Source: CAZTWC01 sp964617105 [NCBI: uncultured Myxococcia bacterium] (GTDB taxonomy: Bacteria > CAZTWC01). From it: a DNA stretch of 9,567 nucleotides. The position numbers were made by a program, and so were the translations under genes. The stretch spans positions 1 through 9,567 of the forward strand of contig CAZTWC010000133.1 in NCBI GenBank assembly GCA_964617105.1. The letters run 5' to 3'. A model generated the notes under the pieces. The model was not told the origin of the DNA, searched no databases, and saw only the letters and a list, made by a program, of their open reading frames with translations. Positions 1-6,583 of the stretch are shown piece by piece. Position 1 is the stretch's first letter, and every line of letters begins with the position of its first letter.

Positions 1-3000
1 ATATTTTGGGTGGTTTCATTAACACATTCAATCCCGGATTTATCTGCTTTGCAACTCCAGGTTCCATTGGTGCACAGATCGCTGTCATCACCGTCACAGT
101 CCTGGTTTAGGGAGGAGTAATCTTCATCAGTAGAACTATCGCAGTCATTGTCTTTATTGTCGCACAACTCCGAAGCGCCTGGATAGATAGTATCATCACT
201 GTCGTTGCAATCAGTAGAGCCGTGGCAGGTGCTGTAGTTGTCACTGTCGCTGTCCCAGTTTTCATCAGTATTACCGTCACAGTCGTTGTCATACCCATCG
301 CAGGATTCAGACACAGTCACGCCATTATCACAGTTTAGTTCTACATAATTGGGGATGGAGTCGCCATCTGCATCGCCATTGGGGGCATTAAAAGTTATTG
401 AGACTCCTTCACTCTCGTTGCTGGCTGAATCAGCAGCAGTAATAGTAAAAGTATAGGTGCCGGAGGTTTGGCTTAAACCCGCCACCCGCTTGTAAGTATA
501 AGAGGAGGATACATAGCCGTAATAGGTGGTTTCAGAAGCGCTGGAATGTTTATAATAAACCTTGTATTTGTTCACCCCGCCACCAGCCGATGCAGTCCAT
601 TGCACAGTGATGGCGCTGGATTGCGCTTTTTTTAGATTCAGGTTGGTCACTGGTTCTGGTGGAGAGAAATCACTGACATTAACCGTGGCTGAATATGGTT
701 CAGCTACGTTACCATCTTCATCTTGAGCCACGTAAAGAATTTGGTAAAGACCTTCGCTGGCAAAACGGTTGGTAACTGTCTTGGAATAGATGTTGTCACT
801 AGCGGCGTTTAATTGTTCAATAGTGGCTGAGTCCACCGAACCATTGGGTGGAATAATAACAGCAAAGGCAGTGATACTAGCGGAATCATCATCGATGACC
901 TGTTGCCAAAGTTCAAAGGAAGTAGAGGAGGAAACCACTGACAGGGAAGACTCCCCCTGGGCATTGACAATAATCGGATTGGCGTTTCCATCTGGAATAT
1001 GTTCCAGAGTCCTGGATGAGGCCAGGGTAACATCATCTTCATCCGCCACCCCGTCACCACTGGCCTCTACGGCTGGCTTTTGGTTGTCAAAGTCAGCAGT
1101 GATCAGCATATCAGCGTAGTTGTAGGCATCGCCTATTGATTCTCCCTCCAGGATTTTGTTGAAAAAATACTTGCTGAAAGAGATATTGCCACTATTGGTG
1201 ACATTAAGGTTGCTCTCGGAACCCATATCGGTGGGGCCAGTAGCGCTGACCAGTATCCGGCCTGCTCCAGTGCCGGCAGTGGTTAGAAAAGCACCGCTTT
1301 GGGGAGATTCGATGATCACAGTCACCGGATAATCGGGCGGGGGAGTTTCGTTGTTAGCCTCAACTTCGTCTTTGACATTGTTATACAGATTGGTCAGCCA
1401 GGTATTAAGTTCAGACGCTGTTACCACATAGGATGAACTGTAGTAACCCCGCAGCCAGAAAGTTCCATCCTGTGACTGGTAGTTGCCGCCGATTAGATAG
1501 ATGGTAAGGGGACTCTTTTCTGGTTGGTCAGTTTCCGTGCAATCGATATTGTTCACTGTCCAGGTTTCTATGGCAGTCTGCAAATTGGATTGGGTAACGC
1601 TATCGGTCCTGTCAATAGCCCCATCTTCATCAGCATCAAAAGTGGCGTCAGTATGAAGCAACTTTATTTTGCTGGAGGGTATGCCCCGGTTTTTCAGGGT
1701 TTGATAGGCCTCTTTCACCAGGTTGTCCCGAATGGTGGTATTGACTCCATAGCCGGCTACAATAATCCCCAGGCCAGTGGGTTCGTTAATAGAGAGCATC
1801 ATCTCCGCCTGGGAGGTGTTATAATCATCACTGCCCTGATACTCAACCGTAATTCTGAAATATCCGGAGGTGTACCCTTCGGGCATATCCAGGGTCACCG
1901 TGGTTGAGTAGTTGCCGTCACTATCCAGGTCTACCCAGGTATCTTCCGAAGCGCCATTGGGTTTGGCCACTGTCATCAACACTTGGATGGTGGAGGAATC
2001 GGTAACCTTGGGATTGGGAAACACTCCTCCGGAGATAGTTACCTCATCGCCGCTAGTCAAACCAGAGGTTTGGCTGGAGGTCAGAGTGGTAACCGTATCT
2101 GCCATTTCTACATCAACATCTGGTGGTGATAGGGGAGGTTGATCCGCGGTAGTGGAATTATAGTATTGAGAGTTGCCATACCAATAACTGGTTATCTGGT
2201 AGGTTCCCTGGCTGGTAAAATTGCTATAGAGTCGATAGGAGAAGTCGCCATCATCATTGCTGGTGTAAATACTTTTATAAATATTTGATTGCCCGGATTT
2301 GGCGAACTTCAATCTCACCAGGGTATTTTCTGGCGGAGCCGGGGTAATTTTTCCCCTGACCTCAATCCTATCCTGAACCTGAATGGTGTCAGGATAAAAA
2401 TAGTGGGTAATAAAAGATGGGCACTTTACAGCTCCCGGAGTGCAGGGCTCCAGCAGGTTAAGCAGGAGTTTTTCGTTGTTAACAGCGTTAACTGCGATGA
2501 AATCAGTACATCCACTCAGACATTCACCTTTGATTTTAAACAGGCAGCGGCCCGAGGGGCAAACAGATTCCGGAGGCATTTTCACTGCCCGCAACCGCAA
2601 CAGGGCGGTGCCGGGCGCCTGCACAGAATTGGTCAGCAAATATTGGAAATACTCGGAAGATGGAGTCTGGTCAGTGTCCGCCATCACCAGAGAAAGCCCA
2701 ACAGTTCCACTAAATCCAGCTAACCCTTCCACATTGATGTGATATCCGGCCTGCTGCCAGATCTTTTTGGTTTTTGGCGGGGTTACCGCCTTGAGCCAAA
2801 AGGTGGGCTGTTTTTGCTTTATCGGTTTACCTACCCGCACATCCAGCAAATCAAAATGGTGATTCCCCTCATCATCCACAATAACAAACTTATAGAAACG
2901 CACCGCTCCCAGTTTGAACTTGGAATCAGTATAACTGACATTGGCAACTCCAGAACCTCCTTTGTAAATAAGTTTGTATTTACCGTTCATAGAGAAAGAT

Positions 3001-5840
3001 CGGAAGATCTTTACTCGAAACTGGTTCATGGGCAGGTAGTCGGCCAGGGCCACTGCATTGGCTTTAGCACTAAGGGAGACGCCATAATTTTCAGGAGTTA
3101 CGGAAATAGAGGCAAAATTGGCAATCCGCTGGAACACACCAATATAGCCGGTGCCGATTAGCACCTCATTATTACTGGTTTTTAACCAGCCATTAACGTG
3201 TCGAGGCTCCACTCCCTGAAACAAATATTTACGGTCGATGCGGTTGCCAAAGATCTCTCTGTACCACCAGGCCCAGGGGTCTGTTAGGCCGCAATAGGTA
3301 CTTTCATCGATACATTTTTTTCCATCTTTTCGTCCTTCAAATATCCCTTTGTTGCCAAAAATAGTAACCGGTGAAACGGTTTTTATTATTTGACCGTCCT
3401 TGGCAATCCGGATTCCACTGTAATTGGCCAGCATAAATACCCGACCATGATCAAGGGTGATAAACTCTTTAAGGGCAAACACCTTTCCGGTTTGAAAATG
3501 CTCCCAGGTTTCGTTGTGATAGCGGCTGGCTCCGGTTTCATTGTAATATCCAATCCAAATCTCATCGCTGTTACCCGCTACCCGGTATACAGAGTTATGC
3601 GGCAGGTCACCATCATCGGCAGTAAAGTGGTGCCAGGTGGTGCCTGACAGTTTGTGCACTCCGTAATTGGAGGCAAACCAATACTCGGTGGGTGATACTA
3701 TATCCACATCGTACACAGAAGTGGCCTTATCCATGTTTTTGGTAGAAAAAGTGGTCCAGGTGCCGTTGCGAAAGCGGCTTACACCGCCAGAAGCAGCCAG
3801 CCAAAAAGAGTCGTTGTCATTGACTCCAACTTTGGCTTTGTAAAAATATTCACCAATAGGATAACCGGTAGCCCGAAAGGTGATATCCACCTGATCCCGG
3901 GATTTATGAAACAGGCCGGAGGAGGTTGCACCCCAAACGCCATCGCTAGTGTCAGTGCAGATATTAACCACCGAACTGCTGGGCAGCCCATCGGCAGACT
4001 GATAATAATAGAAAATGCCCAAAGAGTAGCCGTAAAAAGTCAGCCCCCCACTAGTGGCCAGCCAGTACCCGCTTTCGGTAGGTAATATTTTATGAATATA
4101 GTTGGAGGGTAGGCCATCGTCAGTGTCAAAAGTGGTCCAATAGGTGTTCATCAGGATGGTGCGCTTTTGGGCCAGCCCGGCAGAGGTGGCGAAATAAACA
4201 GTAGAGGTCAGGTAGGAGCCGGGGATAGAGTAGACATGGTACACATAGTCGCTGGGAAGTTGGTTGTTGGTACTAGCCCGGGTATATTGGCCCCAGGAGC
4301 CGTTGCTGGATCGGTAACTGGCGCCTCCGCCTAGAGTGCCCATCCACACAGTATTGTTGGTATCAACCGAAAGGTTCCAAATTATATTGCTGCCCAATTT
4401 GGCGGTATTGCTGGTGGTATAATTGTACCAGGTACCGCTGGAATTCCTTCGGAACAGCCCATTACTCATGGAGGCGAAAAAGGTATTGCCCAGAGTATCT
4501 GTAACAATGGACTTGATATATCCCAGCGATTTGGAACTACCGCCAACAGTAACTGTTTTGTAGGTGGTCCAGGAATAGGTCCATCCCGACCGGCCATAGG
4601 AGCGGACAAACTTGGTGGCTCCCAGGCTGTGGCCAATCCACACGGTAGAACCCAGGCTGGAGGCTGATACCACTTTTATCGACTGAAGATTGTTGGTCGG
4701 CAATCCGGTGCAGACATCGCCATCACAGCCGCCATTGGTGGAGGATTTGGTCCAGGAAAAAAATGTGCCTGAGGCTGATCGGTAACTCAAGCCGCCGGAG
4801 GTGGCCATCCACAGGTAGTTGTTAGAAGCCAGGTCAACATCGCGGATATTGTTACTGGCCGGACCGGATAAATATTTAGCCACCGTCCCCTCTTTGAAAC
4901 GGACCAGACCTTGATAGGTGGCAAACCATTTGTAGTCCTCATCATCAATGGTCATGGCGGAAACCCCCATCTCACTAATATGAGAACCCAGCAACTTACC
5001 ATCTATGGTTTTCCAGTTTTCTCCCCCCATATATTTAATTATTCCCTTACGGGTGGTAACCCAAATTTTGTTATCGCTGTCCGCCGCAATATCGTGGGCC
5101 GCTGAGGGGATTGGCCCTCCATTGTCGGTTCTCTTGTACCAGGTCCAGGCATTTTGTTCATATTTTATTACCCCGCCCTGGCCGGAAAACCAGATGGTGC
5201 CGTTACTGTCTATAACGCCAGAATAGGGGGCAAAGGTGTGAACCTGAGATTCAACCGGAGAATCAACTGTATCCCAACTGGTACCATTAAAGTGTTTAAT
5301 AACTACGTTTTTGCCGTTAAAAGTCCAGGCATAGATATTGGTATGGGCTTGATCCACAGCAAAAGTGGTGGTGCCGGCAACACTGTAACTGTAAGTGTTG
5401 CCATTATCATAGCGGGTTATTCGATCGCCCTGGGCAAAGAAAAGTCCATCCGAGGTATATTCGATATCATAGGCTTTTTTCTTGAAATTTTCATGAGAGG
5501 TGACTTTGCTCCAGGAGTTTTCAGCAAATTTAGCAATACCGGATGGAGTAGCCACCCAGGGGTTGCCGCTGCTGTCGATTCCCAGGCTATAGATATCAAA
5601 ATCTGGCAATCCAGCGGTGGTCAGATCATAAACCGTATGCTCTTTGGTGGATATTTTCCAGCGCACCACTCCGCCAGTGACTCCCATCCACAGGTAATCG
5701 CCTTGAGCCTTAAGGGCGGGCCAATACCTGGGAGCACTGTTGGGATCAAATGTATGCAACCAGTAGGCGGCTGCAGGTTTGGCAGCCAGGAAGGCTAAGC
5801 ACAAAATTAAGCACCATAAAAAATGGTTAACAACTCTCAT
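1..5840 (-). CDS. Giant secreted multidomain protein: propeller repeats, inactive caspase-like domain, FnIII, MopE-like motifs (3' end off window)
   Basis: One reading frame is open from the ATG at 5840 to the left edge, at least 1946 codons, with no stop in a full hand translation. The start is supported by an AAAGGTGG-like ribosome site (about 5849-5856) and by an immediate signal peptide: basic start, hydrophobic core at residues 8-20, likely cleavage after PAAA (residue 25). Visible order: about 19 Reg_prop-like propeller blades (28-905); an unassigned beta-rich stretch (908-1127) with six cysteines at 1094-1140; two Ig-like domains (about 1146-1352); a caspase/C13-like fold (about 1356-1580) lacking its His and Cys; a linker containing GDGVADEDD (1595-1603); fibronectin type III (about 1727-1818); an Asp-rich DADGDSIPNYVE segment (1823-1834); and MopE-type motifs (1847-1907). 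No transmembrane segment beyond the signal peptide is visible. It is probably secreted or surface-located, possibly protein-binding; the function is unknown. The C-terminus and any sorting signal lie outside the window. It starts 35 bp after an LPP20-like lipoprotein gene, probably in one operon. Confidence 0.93.
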   Translation of the reverse strand, partial: MRVVNHFLWCLILCLAFLAAKPAAAYWLHTFDPNSAPRYWPALKAQGDYLWMGVTGGVVRWKISTKEHTVYDLTTAGLPDFDIYSLGIDSSGNPWVATPSGIAKFAENSWSKVTSHENFKKKAYDIEYTSDGLFFAQGDRITRYDNGNTYSYSVAGTTTFAVDQAHTNIYAWTFNGKNVVIKHFNGTSWDTVDSPVESQVHTFAPYSGVIDSNGTIWFSGQGGVIKYEQNAWTWYKRTDNGGPIPSAAHDIAADSDNKIWVTTRKGIIKYMGGENWKTIDGKLLGSHISEMGVSAMTIDDEDYKWFATYQGLVRFKEGTVAKYLSGPASNNIRDVDLASNNYLWMATSGGLSYRSASGTFFSWTKSSTNGGCDGDVCTGLPTNNLQSIKVVSASSLGSTVWIGHSLGATKFVRSYGRSGWTYSWTTYKTVTVGGSSKSLGYIKSIVTDTLGNTFFASMSNGLFRRNSSGTWYNYTTSNTAKLGSNIIWNLSVDTNNTVWMGTLGGGASYRSSNGSWGQYTRASTNNQLPSDYVYHVYSIPGSYLTSTVYFATSAGLAQKRTILMNTYWTTFDTDDGLPSNYIHKILPTESGYWLATSGGLTFYGYSLGIFYYYQSADGLPSSSVVNICTDTSDGVWGATSSGLFHKSRDQVDITFRATGYPIGEYFYKAKVGVNDNDSFWLAASGGVSRFRNGTWTTFSTKNMDKATSVYDVDIVSPTEYWFASNYGVHKLSGTTWHHFTADDGDLPHNSVYRVAGNSDEIWIGYYNETGASRYHNETWEHFQTGKVFALKEFITLDHGRVFMLANYSGIRIAKDGQIIKTVSPVTIFGNKGIFEGRKDGKKCIDESTYCGLTDPWAWWYREIFGNRIDRKYLFQGVEPRHVNGWLKTSNNEVLIGTGYIGVFQRIANFASISVTPENYGVSLSAKANAVALADYLPMNQFRVKIFRSFSMNGKYKLIYKGGSGVANVSYTDSKFKLGAVRFYKFVIVDDEGNHHFDLLDVRVGKPIKQKQPTFWLKAVTPPKTKKIWQQAGYHINVEGLAGFSGTVGLSLVMADTDQTPSSEYFQYLLTNSVQAPGTALLRLRAVKMPPESVCPSGRCLFKIKGECLSGCTDFIAVNAVNNEKLLLNLLEPCTPGAVKCPSFITHYFYPDTIQVQDRIEVRGKITPAPPENTLVRLKFAKSGQSNIYKSIYTSNDDGDFSYRLYSNFTSQGTYQITSYWYGNSQYYNSTTADQPPLSPPDVDVEMADTVTTLTSSQTSGLTSGDEVTISGGVFPNPKVTDSSTIQVLMTVAKPNGASEDTWVDLDSDGNYSTTVTLDMPEGYTSGYFRITVEYQGSDDYNTSQAEMMLSINEPTGLGIIVAGYGVNTTIRDNLVKEAYQTLKNRGIPSSKIKLLHTDATFDADEDGAIDRTDSVTQSNLQTAIETWTVNNIDCTETDQPEKSPLTIYLIGGNYQSQDGTFWLRGYYSSSYVVTASELNTWLTNLYNNVKDEVEANNETPPPDYPVTVIIESPQSGAFLTTAGTGAGRILVSATGPTDMGSESNLNVTNSGNISFSKYFFNKILEGESIGDAYNYADMLITADFDNQKPAVEASGDGVADEDDVTLASSRTLEHIPDGNANPIIVNAQGESSLSVVSSSTSFELWQQVIDDDSASITAFAVIIPPNGSVDSATIEQLNAASDNIYSKTVTNRFASEGLYQILYVAQDEDGNVAEPYSATVNVSDFSPPEPVTNLNLKKAQSSAITVQWTASAGGGVNKYKVYYKHSSASETTYYGYVSSSYTYKRVAGLSQTSGTYTFTITAADSASNESEGVSITFNAPNGDADGDSIPNYVELNCDNGVTVSESCDGYDNDCDGNTDENWDSDSDNYSTCHGSTDCNDSDDTIYPGASELCDNKDNDCDSSTDEDYSSLNQDCDGDDSDLCTNGTWSCKADKSGIECVNETTQN
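120..302 (-). other. MopE-like Asp/Cys metal-binding motif repeats
   Basis: Residues 1847-1907 hold two rounds of the pattern CD-x-x-DNDCDG/S-x-TDE, at 1847-1860 and 1893-1906. Between them lies a DCNDSDDTIYPGASE segment (1877-1891). This is the layout of the putative metal-binding motif named after MopE (PF11617), which recurs in large exported proteins of deltaproteobacteria and relatives. A further CDGDDSDLC and three more cysteines continue to the window edge. Calcium or other metal binding is inferred from the acidic residues. Preceding it, DADGDSIPNYVE (1823-1834) resembles a thrombospondin type 3 calcium loop. Confidence 0.8.
387..662 (-). other. Fibronectin type III domain of the giant protein
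   Basis: Residues about 1727-1818 begin PPEPVTNLNL, followed by AITVQWTAS, a tyrosine-rich KYKVYYKHSS strand, and YTFTITAADSASNES before SITFN. The proline-rich opening, the tryptophan in the B strand, the Y-x-V-Y C strand and the Y-x-[FV]-x-[IV]-x-A-x-D-x-x-x-N-x-S closing strand match the fibronectin type III pattern. Such domains are common spacers or carbohydrate/protein-contact modules in bacterial exported proteins. Confidence 0.75.
1101..1775 (-). other. Caspase/legumain-like (C13-type) domain lacking catalytic His and Cys
   Basis: Residues about 1356-1580 follow the caspase-like fold in order. A first strand GIIVAGYG is followed by a helix with AYQTLKNRG, a second strand KIKLLHTD, a D-x-D-x-DG turn, a helix NLQTAIETW, a strand LTIYLIGG (1445-1452), a helix with TASELNTWL, a strand VTVIIESPQSGAF (1506-1518), a strand GRILVSATG, then FSKYFF and GDAYNYAD. 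In active legumain-like enzymes the third strand ends in a His-Gly and the fourth in E-x-C-x-SG. Here the His position is Gly1452 (codon 1485-1487) and the Cys position is Pro1513 (codon 1302-1304), while surrounding residues are kept. The nearest other Cys (1434) is not at a canonical site. The domain is therefore probably a pseudopeptidase with a binding role. The fold call rests on motif order, not on an alignment search. Confidence 0.65.
1785..2405 (-). other. Two Ig-like beta-sandwich domains in the giant protein
   Basis: Residues about 1146-1352 show two copies of the bacterial Ig-like layout. Each has a V-x-x-G/D-x-[VI]-x-[VI]-x-G opening (DRIEVRGKITP; GDEVTISGGV), then a P-x-N/G turn, a D-x-D-G-x-[FY]-S strand (DDGDFSYR; DSDGNYSTTV), and a Y-x-[IV]-T-x-x-[YW]-x-G-x-x-x-Y closing strand (YQITSYWYGNSQYY; FRITVEYQGSDDY). 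This recalls Ig-like spacers of bacterial surface proteins. The closing strand leads directly into the caspase-like domain, so the pair may act as a stalk presenting it. Confidence 0.6.
2421..2579 (-). other. Cysteine-rich segment of the giant protein
   Basis: Residues 1088-1140 contain six cysteines (1094, 1099, 1107, 1111, 1133, 1140), whereas the propeller region has very few. The spacing starts C-x4-C-x7-C-x3-C. In an exported protein these could form three disulfides. I do not recognise the module. It follows an unassigned beta-rich stretch (about 908-1087) and immediately precedes the first Ig-like domain. Confidence 0.5.
3126..5759 (-). repeat. About 19 tandem beta-propeller blade repeats (protein level)
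   Basis: Residues about 28-905 of the giant protein repeat a roughly 40-50-residue unit. Its core is a short Asp/Asn turn, then an aromatic residue followed by small residues, then a Gly-rich turn and a hydrophobic strand. Examples are YLWMGVTGG (49-57), IWFSGQGG near 216, YWLATSGGL (592-600) and FWLAASGGV near 680. Between these cores lie W-T-x-F/Y strands and, in places, a DGLPSN turn, as in the two-component-regulator propeller family (Reg_prop, PF07494). I counted about 19 such cores. That suits two full propellers of about seven blades plus a third, or three smaller ones. In this family the blades often form periplasmic sensor domains of hybrid histidine kinases. Here no kinase or membrane segment follows within the window, so a binding or scaffold role is an inference. 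Confidence 0.8.
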
Positions 5841-5875
5841 AAAAAAGCCCACCTTTCCTTCCGAGAAATTGGGTA

Positions 5876-6442
5876 TTATTTAATTCCATTCTTCTCTTTT
5901 AGTTTCAACAGGTAAGTTTTAGTTGCTTCATCCCCCCGTTTTTCAGCTTGGTATAATTGGTCTGAAATAAAAGTACCCAGCGCTTTTTGTTTTTCCACTT
6001 TAATAAGTACCCAGGCATCGATAAAATAGGTGGTTTCATCATCAGTAATCTGTTTTTTCTTTTGGTAATAGGATGCCTCTTTGGTAACTCCCATTACCCG
6101 GATGGGAATATTGCTCTTAATACTGATCTCCTGGTTGTTTAAAAAGGTTTTCAGCCAGGCAGACACTTTCTCTCTGGCTTCTAGTTCAGCCCTTTCAATC
6201 GCGATATCCATAAAGGTGGCGTTTTTATGGAACCCTCGATAGTATTTAGAAGTTGCCCCATCTGCAGGAACTTTCTCCAGCCATATTGGTTTTTTAAGAC
6301 TAGAGGTGTAGTAAATCTCCTCTTTGCTTGTAACTGGTTTTTGGGTACCAGCGCAGGATAATAGCAGGCTGGCAAAAATAGCCAGCAATAAAAACCGGGA
6401 GATAAGGGAAAGTTTTAATGGTATTTTAAGGTAATTTAACAT
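5876..6442 (-). CDS. LPP20-like outer-membrane lipoprotein (188 aa)
   Basis: The ATG at 6442 is preceded by a textbook GGAGGT (6449-6454) six bases upstream. The N-terminus is a lipoprotein signal: basic/hydrophobic residues 1-26, then lipobox LLSC with Cys30 as the lipidation site. Ala31 follows rather than Asp, which favours outer-membrane sorting by the E. coli rule. The mature part has PIWLEKVPADG (52-62), a YYRGFH strand, a helix rich in Ala/Glu/Arg (IAIERAELEAREKVSAWL, 80-97), and a closing strand TTYFIDAWVLIKVEK (137-151). This order resembles the LPP20/FlgT-N type fold, where a YxG segment is followed by a helix and a Y-x-x-x-W/Y-V-L strand. The C-terminal tail (155-188) is a charged helix. 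It lies 35 bp upstream of the giant protein gene on the same strand, so co-transcription is likely and a role in anchoring or assembling that protein is possible. Family assignment is by pattern only. Confidence 0.85.
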   Translation of the reverse strand: MLNYLKIPLKLSLISRFLLLAIFASLLLSCAGTQKPVTSKEEIYYTSSLKKPIWLEKVPADGATSKYYRGFHKNATFMDIAIERAELEAREKVSAWLKTFLNNQEISIKSNIPIRVMGVTKEASYYQKKKQITDDETTYFIDAWVLIKVEKQKALGTFISDQLYQAEKRGDEATKTYLLKLKEKNGIK

Positions 6443-6583
6443 TTGTGGACCTCCATTTCATAAATATAATCAAACTATGTCGTCAGAAAAAAAATAAACT
6501 TTTTTACTATATCATTAATAGATAGGTTGAAACAACTGGATAATTGGTAGATCGGGCCCAGGATTTATGCTAAAAGAGATTTT
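6443..6583. promoter_or_regulatory. Divergent intergenic region between lipoprotein operon and glycosyltransferase
   Basis: This 141-bp AT-rich spacer must carry promoters for both directions unless the plus-strand gene is read from elsewhere. For the minus strand, the best candidate I see is TTGTTT (6530-6535) and TATAGT (6506-6511) with an 18-bp spacer. That would give a leader of roughly 55-60 bases before the ATG at 6442. It also holds an A-run and a T-run at about 6487-6505. For the plus strand I found no convincing -35/-10 pair. TTGAAA at 6527-6532 has no matching -10 element at the proper distance. Confidence 0.3.

Noticed and set aside
107-298. Minus-strand 63-codon frame rich in Thr/Met.
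   Set aside because: It is a shifted reading of the Asp/Asn/Cys-rich MopE-like codons; the neighbouring frame gives the recognisable motif.
3126-5759. DNA-level tandem repeat or CRISPR-like array in the propeller region.
   Set aside because: The repetition is at the protein level with diverged bases; short shared strings such as ggtggtccagg encode the recurring T-W-T strand and are not regularly spaced identical repeats.
5154-5798. Plus-strand open frame of 214 codons and several other plus-strand frames between 790 and 5798.
   Set aside because: They lie antisense to the continuous minus-strand frame, have no recognisable domains or ribosome sites, and reflect complement codon bias of the giant gene.
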